Source of the DNA: Baffinella frigidus
Taxonomy: Eukaryota; Cryptophyceae; Cryptomonadales; Baffinellaceae
Length of the DNA: 42,261 nt
NCBI GenBank assembly: GCA_026770585.1
Contig: MU646636.1
Location: 193,069 to 235,329 of the forward strand
Direction of reading: 5' to 3'
Each line of letters starts with the position of its first letter. Within the stretch, counting starts at the first letter, position 1. Shown piece after piece: positions 10,458 through 21,000 of this stretch. The translations under genes were made by a program, and so were the position numbers. Under the pieces are notes generated by a model that saw only the letters and a list, made by a program, of their open reading frames with translations, searched no databases and was not told the origin of the DNA.

Positions 10458-10642
10458 CGCGCCTCAAGGTCCTCGACCCGGAGACGAAAGTCGAAATGGC
10501 CAGACAGGAAAGCGCAGCTGCGGGCTGGGATCCCCGAACTCAGCAACCTCAATCTGCCTTTCCTGTAGAACCCGCCGAAAAGCAGGGTCATGGCAGTGAC
10601 AAGATGCAAGCTATCTTGGTAATGACGGACTTCAGGGACAGG
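10458..10642 (+). CDS. orphan internal exon, protein-like
   Basis: An acceptor formed by a CCCTAAAG repeat precedes an open frame of 61 codons. It starts RLKVLDPETKVEMARQ, contains FPVEPAEKQGHGSDK, and ends MTDFRDR at a GTTTGG donor. C-rich telomere-like sequence lies directly 5' (10397-10455), as for introns of known genes in this window. I could not connect it to other exons; both ends need transcript data. Product not recognised. Confidence 0.5.
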
Positions 10643-10900
10643 GTTTGGGGTTCACCATAAGAAACGGTTCCCATAAGAAAGAGTGCGTTTTTGAGGAATG
10701 GGTTTCTTAATAATCAAGAAAAAAAAATCGGGTATAAAAAAGAGCCCCCCGTACCATAGGGTTGACTAAACGCTAGATTTCGTGAGAAAACGCCCTCTTC
10801 CTCTTTCTTATTTATGAAGAAAATCAGTGGACACGACCTCCTTCTTTCTCAATTGTTGAGAAACACAGTTCCCCCCCAGGTCGCGAGGTCATGTCAAAAC

Positions 10901-11012
10901 CTACAGGGGTACCTCGCTCATGAAAAAACGCCCCCATCCCTAGGACATCCATAGGGCACTAGGCAAAGGGTCACTGTAGCGTCAGGGGGGGATGGGGGCT
11001 CTTTCTTATCCC
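10901..11012. mobile_element. MITE family A copy, right arm decayed
   Basis: Begins with the family TIR CTACAGGGGTACCTCGCTCAT, followed by the typical CCCTAGGAC..CCATAGGGC core. The right arm is weak (CTTTCTTATC). Confidence 0.5.
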
Positions 11013-11113
11013 TTAAGTGGCCGGGGGGGTCATGTTTGACCCCCTACAGGTCCCAGGCTCTTACGTATGCTCTACGGTAGGAGCGTATTGGCTACTGGCC
11101 ACTTGAGGGATAA
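11006..11113. mobile_element. MITE family B copy 1
   Basis: TIRs TTATCCCTTAAGTGGCC and its near-complement GGCCACTTGAGGGATAAA. A related copy sits at 35563-35667. Confidence 0.55.
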
Positions 11114-11471
11114 ACGAGTCATCCCTGTAGAATCTGGGGAGGGTGAATCAAGGTCTCTCTCTCAAGGCTCGAAAGCACTCGCGGCTCAGTGCCATTGGGG
11201 CGAGTATTCTGAACCCAACGTATCGTGCTCCTGTGAGACGCACTCGTGTCACCTCACCTTGCTGTCCTCCTGCGTGGCACCTCACCTTGCTGTCCTCCAT
11301 AATCACTCCATGATGCAACCCCGATGAGGCAGGCGTCCTTCTTTCTTGATCTTCTTTCTTGATTATCAAAAAAATCACACCTCAGCAACGCCCTCAACCG
11401 TTTCGTATGGTAGTGGTACGCCATGTACCTCACTCATAAGGAGGCGCATTCCCCTGTGAACCAACACAAGG

Positions 11472-11987
11472 CTACAGGGGTACCTCGCTCATAACAAAAC
11501 GCACCCCCCCAGGACCGTACAGTATCGGCCCCAGGACCGTACAGTATCGGCCCCAGGACCGTACAGTATCGGCCCCAGGACCGTACAGTATCGGGCACAT
11601 GTAGGCCTATCTACGGCCCTACGGGGGTCCATGTGACCCCCCCCCCCCCCCATGCGTTTCTTATCGACTAAGAAAGAGAGGGCGGGGGCTTCCACTGATT
11701 TTCTTAAAAAACCAGAAAGAGAAGGCGGGCGTTTTCTCACGAAAACAATTGCCCATACATTGCTTACATGACCCCCCCCCCCAGAGAATGAATCTGAGAG
11801 CGAGGGGGGGTCAGCGGAGGCAGTGAGAGCGGCGATACGGATCATTAAGAAACGAGGCGAGCGTTTTACGTGCGTTTCTTACTTAAGAAGACACAGAAAG
11901 TGAAAGTTTTGCGTTAAATGACAATCAAGAAAGATAGTGCAGGCGTTTTCAGAATACCCGCTTGTTATGAGCGAGGTACCCCCCTAA
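11472..11987. mobile_element. MITE family A arms bracketing a 22-bp tandem repeat
   Basis: Left arm CTACAGGGGTACCTCGCTCAT at 11472; inverted arm TTATGAGCGAGGTACCCCC at about 11965-11983. Inside, AGGACCGTACAGTATCGGCCCC is repeated almost four times in tandem (11511-11595). The span may be one enlarged element or two arms with unrelated filler. Confidence 0.4.
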
Positions 11988-12200
11988 GTCCTAAGAGCAC
12001 ATGACCATCCTAGAAAAAGGATGGTCTTTAAACCCCTTGCAGGTGTTTCCTCCCGGCTCGAGAACGGCCTGAGCCCACTGGCCCTGTGACTCTCTTGAAG
12101 CTAGCAGCTTCAAAGTCTCACCCCTGCGGCCGGATCCTTCCCTCACCACAGGGATACCCTCTTGTGCACAAGAACCCGCAATCGTGCACAAGAATGCGCA

Positions 12201-12367
12201 CCTACTAATGTAATGACACGACGACCGACCGACCCTCGAGCAAGGGTGTCCTTACAGGCGAGGTAGACCTGTGCAATGTCCTCTCCACCACCGTACAGGG
12301 GTACCTCGTCTGTAAGAACACCCTTGCGCGAAGGTCGGTCGGTCGGTGTTTTCTTGTATTAGTACCA
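12201..12367. mobile_element. 167-bp near-palindromic element
   Basis: Outer arms pair CTACTAATG...CGACCGACCGACCCTCGAG with GGTCGGTCGGTCGG...TATTAGTACC. Inner arms pair CAAGGGTGTCCTTACAGGCGAGGTA with its near-complement. The core shares TACAGGGGTACCTCG with MITE family A. A separate perfect 11-bp hairpin GGTTGACTAAA lies just outside (12371-12399). Confidence 0.6.
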
Positions 12368-12399
12368 GGAGGTTGACTAAATCTCGCGTTTAGTCAACC

Positions 12400-13208
12400 C
12401 TCTGGTACTTAAATTATGAAAACGCAGGGTTCGAATCATGTGCGTTTTCTCAACATGCGTTTTCTTGTACATGATGTACCCCTGTAGGGTCCTAGACACA
12501 TGCAGGTCTCAGGCAAGCCTGTCCAAGCCAAGAGGAGTGATCAAGCCTGGCCAGAGACCCTAAACTTCTACCATGATTAGACCACATACTGATTACTGAA
12601 TTTATTAAAGAGGGTTTGCCGTTATTGCCTAACCCGTGCCATTACCACACGACCGCAACACCCATTCCGACTTAGCAATCGGAGAGCACACAACCGTGTT
12701 GCCCCCCCACCTGACACTGTCACCAATTCTGTCACCACCTAGTCTCTACTCTTGCCATCACCTAGTCTCTCCCCGATCAACCCCCCCCCTTGGACTCTGG
12801 CCCCTCGCCTGTCCCTTCCCGCCCTGTCCTTCATGCAGGGCCACCCTGCAGGATAAGTTCCAGAGTCCGCCTATAATGGGAGCTCGAACAACCCAACGGA
12901 CCGAAATAATCCCGCCCCCGACGCCCAGGGCACGCTACCCCGGGGAAAGGGGGCCATTTCCCGGTACCCAGGGGCATCGGTCACTCCGGGCGGCTTCCTG
13001 TGTCCCGATCCCCCAGCTGCGCTGACACAGCACTTCGCTCAGGCTTGTTTGGTCTCGGAGAGATCTCCCGCACGTACACTACATCCCCAAACGTCACTCT
13101 CGTTTCTCGCCCGTCCAGGGAAGACCTGGGTTAGGGTTTAGGGTTTAGGGTTACGGTTGAGTGTTTAGGGTTTCGTTTCTGGCCGATGCAAAGCAGACAT
13201 GGAAGTTC
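12400..13208. other. spacer, no supported gene
   Basis: A 129-codon plus-strand ORF (12636-13025) is Pro/Thr-rich and lacks support. Within it, AAGTTCCAGAGTCCGCCTAT...GCTCGAACAACC (about 12854-12890) resembles 5772-5812 (AAGTTCCGGTGTCCGCCTAT...GCTCGAAGAACC), a dispersed repeat or exon relic. Confidence 0.4.
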
Positions 13209-14170
13209 CTACGCCATTGCCGCGAGGTCAACTTTTGGCAGAAAGGTCGGATTTTCGACCTTTCTGTTTGATTGATCCCGGTCACCTCTAAAGTAGCTTT
13301 AGGGTTCAGGGTTCAGGGTTCAGGGTCCAGGGTCCAGGGTTCAGGGTTCAGGGGTTAAGGGTCAGGGTTTAGGGTTTAGGGTTTAGGGTTTAGGGTTTAG
13401 GGTTTAGGGTTTAGGGTTAAGGGTTAAGGGTTTAGGGTTTACGATGAGTTGGCGGATGATCTGCACGTGTTGCTCGAGGATCGACGCGCGCGCATTGGCG
13501 ATGCCTGGCACGATGCCGAGGTACGTGTTGGTGAGGCTTGAGACGCGCGCTCGGGCGACGAGTTTCTCGAGGATGGCGAGGGGCGCCTTGGCGATGGTTG
13601 AGACGCGCGCGTGGGCGACGCGTTTCTCGAGCGGGACGCGCGCATGGGCGACGCGTTTCTTGAGCGGGACGCGCGCATCATGGGCGACGCGTTTCTCGAG
13701 CGGGACGCGCGCATGAGCGACGCGTTTCTCAGTGAGGATCCAAACGAGAGAAGGAACGCGCGCGTTGGAGACGCGTTATTCGAAGACTTGGGGAGTGACA
13801 TGGGAGCGCCAGAACCCCCTCGCCGAAGTTGGGGCTGCGGCAGAGAGCGGCAGGGTGCCCTTGTGGCCAAGCTTGACTCGTCGACAGTTTTTGTGGTTTT
13901 GGTGAGAAGGGCTGTGGCCGACGCAGCAAACGACGCGAGCGAGGAGAAGGGGGATCTCGCAGAGGAAGCGTCATCGGCAGTGGATCTCGCAGAGGAAGCG
14001 TCCTCGGCACTCGGCGTTTTGCGCGAGAGCAGCTTGTCGAAACTCGCGTCGTCTACCTCTCCTGTCAAAATATGTTGCATCACATCGCCGTCCGACTGCG
14101 AGAATCTTCCTTGCCGCATGGCGCGGCGATGCGGGCTCAATGGCCCACCGGCCGCCTCATCCCGCATCAT
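13209..14170 (-). CDS. Arg/Ser-rich repeat protein, two exons
   Basis: Exon 1 is 14170-13443, exon 2 is 13287-13209, and they join in phase 2. Exon 1 ends ...SSANS at GTAAACCC, a donor made by the telomere-like repeat; exon 2 follows a CTTTAG acceptor and ends VDLAAMA then TAG. The predicted protein is about 268 aa. The N-terminal part (QSDGDVMQHILTGEVDD) is acidic and helical-looking. The middle and C-terminal parts carry at least three 11-residue repeats of type RNASPMRASRS plus diverged ones (about 13590-13740, unit 33 bp). It resembles disordered RS-rich nuclear or RNA-binding proteins only in composition. The intron is 155 bp of pure TTTAGGG-type repeat. Function unknown. Confidence 0.65.
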
Positions 14171-14640
14171 CGTGTTGACAGTTGCCCCTCCTTAAGTACG
14201 ACACTCTCAAGGTGCTAGACCACGTGACGCCCCTCGAAATGATGACCAATTGCTTACCAGAGGAAAACCATAAAACTGTCCTCTTCTCCGGTACGTATTC
14301 TAGAATATTCCTCAGGCCCTCCTTGAATAACCGACATCACTTTACAACACCAAATCGACGTTATCCGTGCCGATCTGCGCCGTGAATCGTGAATCCAGAG
14401 CGTTCTAGAATATTCCACATGTATCTCTCACGATCCGTGCTCACCTCTTCTCATAGAACGGTCACAGATTGATCTCAGGATTGTCATTGACGCTAAAGCA
14501 TGATTAAAGCACAGGACCCTACGGTAGGAGTGGCGTACGAGCTCGTAGGGCCATAGGAAGGCTCACATGGAAAGGAACCGAGCTTTATTTATTAATAGAA
14601 CAATTTCAGAACCTGAAAAACTAATTTCGATAAAAACACT

Positions 14641-15207
14641 CCGCGCCCGGGGCCGGGAGTCCCCGAGAATCCAATGGCTCCACCACATACGCATAATACG
14701 TATGTCATCACGTCCTCTCGGAGACATGATGAAGGGGGGCCACGCGATCTCGCACCGGTCGGGGATGTAAAAGAATAATAAACGGGACAAGACCAGGTGC
14801 GTTGGTCTCTTATGACCTTCTTAGCTTGCACCAAACGCGACCAGCTGACTGTTCTATTTTGTGGATCCGTGAACCTGCGCCATTTTTCATTTTGTCAGCA
14901 TGGACTATTTACCACACAAAAGTTAGTTTTGTTGTAACCCCTTTCGAATCAATGGACGCCAAAGTGTTTTTGTGTTTTTTTAACGCGTCTTCTTGGAAAG
15001 TGACGCGGCCCCCATGGAAAGTGACGCGGCCCCCAAGAGAGACGTGCGCCCATATTCTCGTAGACGGCTCCAGTCATCAAGAGGAAACGACGCAATTCAG
15101 GACGTGAAGATCCCTAAAAGGATTGTATACCTGCCTGTATAACAGCCTGTACAAGTCCTAAAACCCTGGGCCTTTAAAAGCTCGGGGACTTCCCCCTCCG
15201 GGTGCGG
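14641..15207. mobile_element. TIR element, family 1, copy 2 (567 bp)
   Basis: Same orientation and internal order as 2316-2831. Terminal repeats are CCGCGCCCGGGGCCGGGAG and the complement of CCCTCCGGGTGCGG. It contains a short tandem duplication GGAAAGTGACGCGGCCCCCA (about 14996-15036). No transposase ORF. Confidence 0.65.
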
Positions 15208-16001
15208 CTCGTCGAGTTCTAGAAAATCCACACATGCACCAGGGGGAAACGAGTTCAATTTACTACACAATTATGGCTATCATGGTATCCTCTTGCAGGT
15301 CTAATAATTACACGGGACAGATTCACGCAGGGCTTGTCCGTCAAGTTTTTCGAGATTGACTTGACGCGCGTCAATATTCAGGTGTTTCAGATTCAATTGA
15401 CTTGACTTGAGCAGGAGGAGAGGTCTCAGGCCACATGTTATGGTCGAATTATGAGAATTTGATTCTATCTGTTTTTACTACAGGTCACGCTTGTTTCCGG
15501 CTACTCGGTCACCAAATTCGAAATATCCTCGTACAAATCACAAATGTGTCCGACACGTTCTTTGACTGTTCTAGCGATCCGAAACCGGGTAATTCGTCCG
15601 GATTTTCAGTTGCCGATCGGCAAACTGATAATATGGGCCAAATTCTCCATGAAGCAGTCACCTGGTGATAATTTCATGAGAAAATCGTATGCTGACAAAC
15701 CGACAAAGGAGTGTTGGACACACATGTCACGTGGGGTTTCTCAGTCGGATGCAAGTGGCGCGGGTAGGGGCCATGGGTCCTCTCCTGGGGTCTCAGGGGG
15801 AAGTTTTACTCGCACAGTCGATCTGAATAGCTGAGAGGAACGCCCGCGGCGCGGCGCGTGTGATGCCGTGTCTAACTTTCACGGGGCCCCCTTCGGGCGC
15901 CCGTGGGTCCCGTGAGACCCGCGGAGCCCATGAGGGGATGCTTGCTTTGAAAATCAAGAAGAGGTTGAATAGATAGACTTCTGAAAGAGTCACGGTCTTG
16001 C

Positions 16002-16053
16002 ATTTCGATTTCGATTTGAAACAGGAAATCGTGTTTCAAATCGAAATCGAAAT
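16002..16053. repeat. perfect 22-bp stem hairpin
   Basis: ATTTCGATTTCGATTTGAAACA is followed by an 8-base loop and its exact complement, within the hAT-like element. It could be the core of a nested foldback element. Confidence 0.8.
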
Positions 16054-16279
16054 CCATTTAAAACAGATTCCTGGTACGAATTTCTTGTTTTAAGAGCTCT
16101 CAAATACAATACTTGTTGCGCTAGAAGTGCAATTGTAGGGCTACAATCCTTTTAACTCGAAATTCTCAGGAAATATTTTTCCGACCATAACATGTGGCCT
16201 CAGTGGTGGAGATTGACTTGACGTTTGACGTTTGAGCACGAAATTGAACATTTTCAGGTTTGAAAATTTTCACCGGACG

Positions 16280-16388
16280 GGAGGTACTTCGCCCCCCCCC
16301 CCCCTAGGACCACCGTAGGGCCCTACGCATAGGCCTACTTTAGGGTCCTACGGTGGGGGGGTTTCTTATGAGCGAGGTACCCCTGTAT
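16280..16388. mobile_element. MITE family A copy nested in hAT-like element
   Basis: The right arm TTTCTTATGAGCGAGGTACCCCTGTA is intact. The left arm is reduced to GGAGGTACTTCG. The core is CCTAGGACCACCGTAGGGCC. Confidence 0.6.
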
Positions 16389-17089
16389 GGCTACTGCTCC
16401 TGGCAGAGCCGTGCATGTACAGGGGGGGGTCGCACATGGTGTACTGCCACGAAGCCAAGCACAAGGCACCATGTAATTTGCAACAGGATTATTCTCAAGT
16501 TCTACAGGCACGCCGCGCCACGTGTTTCTCTCATCTTTATTCAGCAAGGTACAAGGCGCGGAGATCGTCTGCTAGGTCCTCGACGTACACGGGGCCGCAG
16601 CAGGGGGCATTCTGCAGATTTTAGAATTTGTGACACGAGATCCTGCACTTTTACAAGGGAATTTTAAACGATTTTTTTGAAAAGTGCATGCACTTTTGAA
16701 GATTTCGTTTGTCATTTCCGCCAAAACGACAGACAAGATCTGGCAGACAGGCAAGATCTGGCAAACCTGAAAATGTTCAAGTTGCTGGTCAATCGTCAAA
16801 CGTCAAGGCAAAACTTGACGTTTGACTTGATATGGTCGGAGTTCCCCCGGGGCCGAACTTGACTTGACCTTTGCTCAAGTCAACGAAAAACTTGAGCAAA
16901 GGTCAACTTAGTTGACTTGACGGACAAGCCCTGGATTCACGTTCACCCGAAGCCGCGCCACGAATCGTGCAACTCGGCCATAGCGGCGACCCCCGAGTGG
17001 GGGGCGGAGGGGCGTGCGATGTGCGCCGAGGGACAGTCAGTCCGTCCGCCGTTGCGCCCCCCCCCCGGGGGGAGTGCATGCGCCTTGTA

Positions 17090-17360
17090 GATGGCGTCAG
17101 TGCCGCACTTCAACAGATACACCGTCCGGAGTCACGAAGCCTGGCGCTCCAAGTTCGATATGTACCAATAGAGCAGCTTGCTGATCGCTTGCATCCAATT
17201 CGCTATGCACCGGTCATCCCTCCGCGGCTACGAAGTCTCCTGCCAGTCAAAACATTTGATACCCTCCCGTGGATGGCTGGCGCCCCTACGAAGCTTCGTA
17301 GGACTGCAGGAAGTGGCGGACGGCGTTGTTGCAGTTGTTGTCGCCGTTGCGAATTCATCC
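17090..17360 (-). pseudogene. decayed duplicate of the glycosyltransferase last exon
   Basis: On the minus strand, 17352-17290 reads GDNNCNNAVRHFLQ and then a stop. This mirrors the true last exon (VDNNFNNAVRRFLA stop, 17686-17801). An in-frame TGA just upstream shows that it is not a continuous coding copy. Confidence 0.65.
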
Positions 17361-17369
17361 GAGACAATT

Positions 17370-17500
17370 TATTAATTACAGAATTTCCTGCCAACGAAAC
17401 GTACTACACAAATAGTTTACTATTACTAGTATGATGCAATTGTGTAGTAATTTTCGTTGACAGAAAGGCTTTAATTGATACATTCTCTCAGATTAAAATG
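17370..17500. mobile_element. family D inverted-repeat element
   Basis: Arms TTTCCTGCCAACGAAACGTAC and GTAGTAATTTTCGTTGACAG are inverted repeats. The copy is in opposite orientation to 7147-7265, and related arms occur at 35785-35900 and in the CNB gene introns. Confidence 0.55.
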
Positions 17501-17685
17501 TACTTGGCCCAGCTCGTCAGAGTTGAAAACCTACGTGTAGGTTCACAACCTGTCACAATCTGTGGTCCTGCCTAGGGACTTGTGGCGTCCTTATGCCAGG
17601 ATGGGATCTGGGGACACGTCCCATGTAGGCATAGCCAGAGTTACTTGTCCCAAGAGTGTGTCCCTGGGAGAGCAAGACGTGCTGG

Positions 17686-18020
17686 CTATGCCAGGAAGCG
17701 GCGAACGGCGTTGTTGAAGTTGTTGTCAACATTCAGAATGTACTCCTCGGAAAGCCGGTTGATGTACTTGTCCCACGACAGCGACTCCCACAGGTGCATT
17801 GCTGCCCCACGTTTAGGGTGTAGGGTTTAGTGTTTAGGGTTCAGGATTTAGGAGTGAGTGTTGAGAGTTTCGGACTAGCAGTGGTGAGTACGTGTGGCAC
17901 GAGAGCGACTCCCCCAGCAATGGGCATTGCTGCGAGAGTGAGAATCGATTCAGATAACACACTCCCTCAGGGGCATTGCTGCCCCACACGCCACATGATT
18001 CAAACAAGCTTTAGGTATAA

Positions 18021-18063
<43 letters not shown>

Positions 18064-21000
18064 AGAGGTAACACCATAGATTCGCAGATTCGAGACTCCC
18101 ACAGGTGCAGTGCTGCGAGAAAGGATTTGCTGATGAGAGAGAGCGCGATCCAGATATGACAGCGGAACCAGAATCCTGCCAACCCTACACTCCAATCCCT
18201 AAATCCCAACCCCTGACCCCCGACCCCTGAACACAGTTGAAGCGAAACGGCGCGGGGGGGAGGGCTGACCGAAGTTCTCTGGGAAGGTGTCTCCGTGCCC
18301 CGCAAACCTGAGTTCAGGGTTCATCGTTTATGGGTTATGGGTTATGGGTTAGGGTTTAGGGTTGCAGGTTTAGGGTTTAGGGTTTAGGGTTTAGGGTTTA
18401 GGGTTTAGGGTTTAGGGTTAAAAGGTTTACGCCTGCCATCCGAGATACGCCTACCTGATGCGGGGTGCTGGAGAGGGAGGGGGGCACATAGGTCACAGCG
18501 GGACACCTGTGGCAGAGGTTCTTAACAAATACACCATGTAGAGTATTGAGGGTTTAGGGTTCAGGCTGGAGGGTCGGGGGTCGCAGATGTGGTGGATCTG
18601 GTCCCAGAGAGGGCAGCAGAATGCCCGGTCGTGCACCCGAGGCGGGCCTGTCCATCCCGAGGCGGGCCTGTCCATCCCGAGGCGGGCCTGTCCATCCCGA
18701 GGCGGGCCTGTCCATCCCGAGGCGGGCCTGTCCATCCCGAGGCGGGCCAAACAAATACTTCAAATGGAGCGGTAGGGGTAGGCGTACCGGTGAGACTTTT
18801 TAACGAAATCTGCCTACCATACGAGATACGCCTACCATACCAGATACTTCTACCACACCAGATACGTCTACCATGTGCGGTGCATGAGTGAGAGGGGAAG
18901 AACACACATGTGGTCGATCTTGTCCCAGAGCGGATAGAAGAACGCCCGGTCGTGCACCTGTCCCCCGGGGAATCTTTCAGTTTTATCTTCGGTTAAGTTG
19001 TAACGGTTACAACGGTTACAACGGTTACAACGGTTACACCGTAACCGACGTGATAACTGACTGTGGGTAGGTGGCTGTCTAAGAACATCTGCTCTCGTGT
19101 CACCCCACCAACCGGGGAACCATTCAATTTAACTTTTTTAGGGTAACACAAATCACCGCACGTTTGCTTTACTATGACTAGCATGATCGAGATGTGCAGC
19201 AATTTTCAATCTTTTCCTGCAACACATTTCAAAAACAAAACCGGCAACGGATAGGGAAGCCTCGGGATAAAACGCGTGGGAGACGGGGGAGGGGGGGGAA
19301 CCTGGGTCAAGTGGTGCGGGTAGAGATGCCCGAGAATCGATGGAAGCTTCACCTGCTCGTGCCGCACGCGTGACAAGTTGACACATGAGATAAGTTGACA
19401 CATGAGATGACTTCAGCAATCATGTGACTTAGGGCGTGTGGATGACTCGTCATGAGGCGCGAGAGAGTGAACGAGAACAAGAAAACACTCATCGGCCACG
19501 AGCTGTCCAACGGGCTCGCGCATGGGTCTAAGGTTTGGGGTTCAGGGATTAGGGTTTAGGGGCTAGGGTGTAGGGTCCAAGGTCCAAGGTCCAGGGTCCA
19601 GGGTCCAGGGTCCGGGGTCCAGGGTCCAGGGTCCAGGGTCCAGGGTTCAAGGTTTGGGGTTTCTGGGTTCAGGGTCTACGCGTTAGGAGTTTGGGGATGT
19701 GGGGTGTGGATTTCGGGATTGGCACCGAATGCATGCTCCAGATCGCGGGATCGAAGGCCTCCCCGAAATGCTGCAGCCACAGCTTCACGAATCCCGCCCC
19801 TGGCGCCGACAGCATTACCTAGGTTTGGGGTTTAGGGTTTGGGGTTTGGGGTTTATGGTTTATGGTTTATGGTTTATGGTTTATGGTTTATGGTTTATGG
19901 TTTATGGTTTATGGTTTATGGTTTATGGTTTATGGTTTATGGTTTATGGTTGACGGTTTGCGGTTGAGGGTGCAGAATGTAGGGTGTAGGGTGAAGGGTG
20001 TGGGGTATCGGGGTTGTCGGGTTGGGGTGTACCGCGTTGCACAGGCCGTACACCCCCCGCGGGCCCTCCTGCCCCATCACAAAACTGTGCTCCTGCATAG
20101 GGTTTAGGGGTGAAGGGTTAGTGGTTATGGTTTAGTGTTTGGGGTTTAAGGTTTAGGGATTAGGGTGAGGGTTTGCGTGGGGCTCTTATTCGAACCTGCG
20201 CGAGCGGCGTTAAGGGCCCTAATCCCCAAGACCTAACCCCACACCACACACCCACACCCCGAAGCCTGCACCCTGACCTGCATGAGCGGCGTGAAGGGCC
20301 GTAGGGTGATCACGTCCAGGTCCATGTAGATCCCTCCCATGTCCCGCAGCGCCTGGGTTAGGGTGAATGGTTTGAGCCAGGTTCCCGTGTCGAACAGGGC
20401 ACGTCTCTGCGACTCTTTGCCTAATCTCATATGGGAACAGGTTTCGTTTATTTACCTTTTGCTATCTTATGGGTGGATTTTTTGGTGTGGTAAAGTCATG
20501 TCGAGGCTGAGATAGCACATTCCAGCCTAAGGGTAGCGCCCATCAGTGTTTCAAATTGAATGTGTTTGCGCATGAGATCTAGGCCTGTAGAGAGGTGGCG
20601 GGGAGCCGCCTGCAGGAGGTTTAATGTAAACCACCATTTGGTGCCATCTTCAAGGGGTGAAATTTTCTATCCCAGATCTCAGAATAGCTGTATCATGGCA
20701 CAACCCCCACCTCTAAGATAGCAAAAAGGTGGTGTACATTGAATGAGGCATTTGAGATTGAGGTGTGTAGAGATGTGGCGGGGAGGGTAAATGCCTGGAG
20801 GCGAAGGAGGTCTGCCACGTGCGCCATGTGCACCATCTCCCGCCCCCGCACCTGGTGTCACGTTGACGGTTCAGGGGATCAGGGTTTGAGGTTGGGAGTT
20901 TAGGGTTGAAGGTTTCGGGGTTTGGGGTGAGGGTTGACCCCCTTCGCCCTGTTCAGAGGGTTCAGATTTCGGGTTTCGTGCTTCGTGTTTCGTGTTTCGG

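Larger units (their letters stand above)
15328..16933. mobile_element. non-autonomous hAT-like DNA transposon (1606 bp)
   Basis: Terminal inverted repeats CAGGGCTTGTCCGTCAAG (15328-15345) and its perfect complement (16916-16933) are flanked on both sides by the identical octamer GATTCACG (15320-15327 and 16934-16941). An 8-bp target duplication with CAGGG termini is the hallmark of the hAT superfamily. Subterminal TTGACTTGACG-type motifs are repeated near both ends, as expected for transposase-binding sites. Further perfect inverted pairs are AGGCCACATGTTATGGTCG (15428-15446 with 16182-16200) and TTGAACATTTTCAGGTTT (16244-16261 with 16763-16780). No transposase ORF is present; the longest ORF of interest inside is about 77 codons. 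A MITE family A fragment (16280-16388) is nested inside. Confidence 0.85.

Noticed and set aside
12636-13025. 129-codon plus-strand gene
   Set aside because: Pro/Thr-rich, overlaps a dispersed repeat, with no splice or homology support.
15435-15668. Transposase fragment in the hAT-like element
   Set aside because: The 77-codon frame shows no RNase H-fold or hATC motif that I can recognise, and there is no longer frame.
18641-18748. CRISPR-like array
   Set aside because: The units are directly contiguous with no variable spacers, and the host is eukaryotic; it is a minisatellite.
19699-20107. ORFs of MVYGLWF repeats
   Set aside because: Direct translation of the TTTATGG array. The genuine exons here are on the minus strand.
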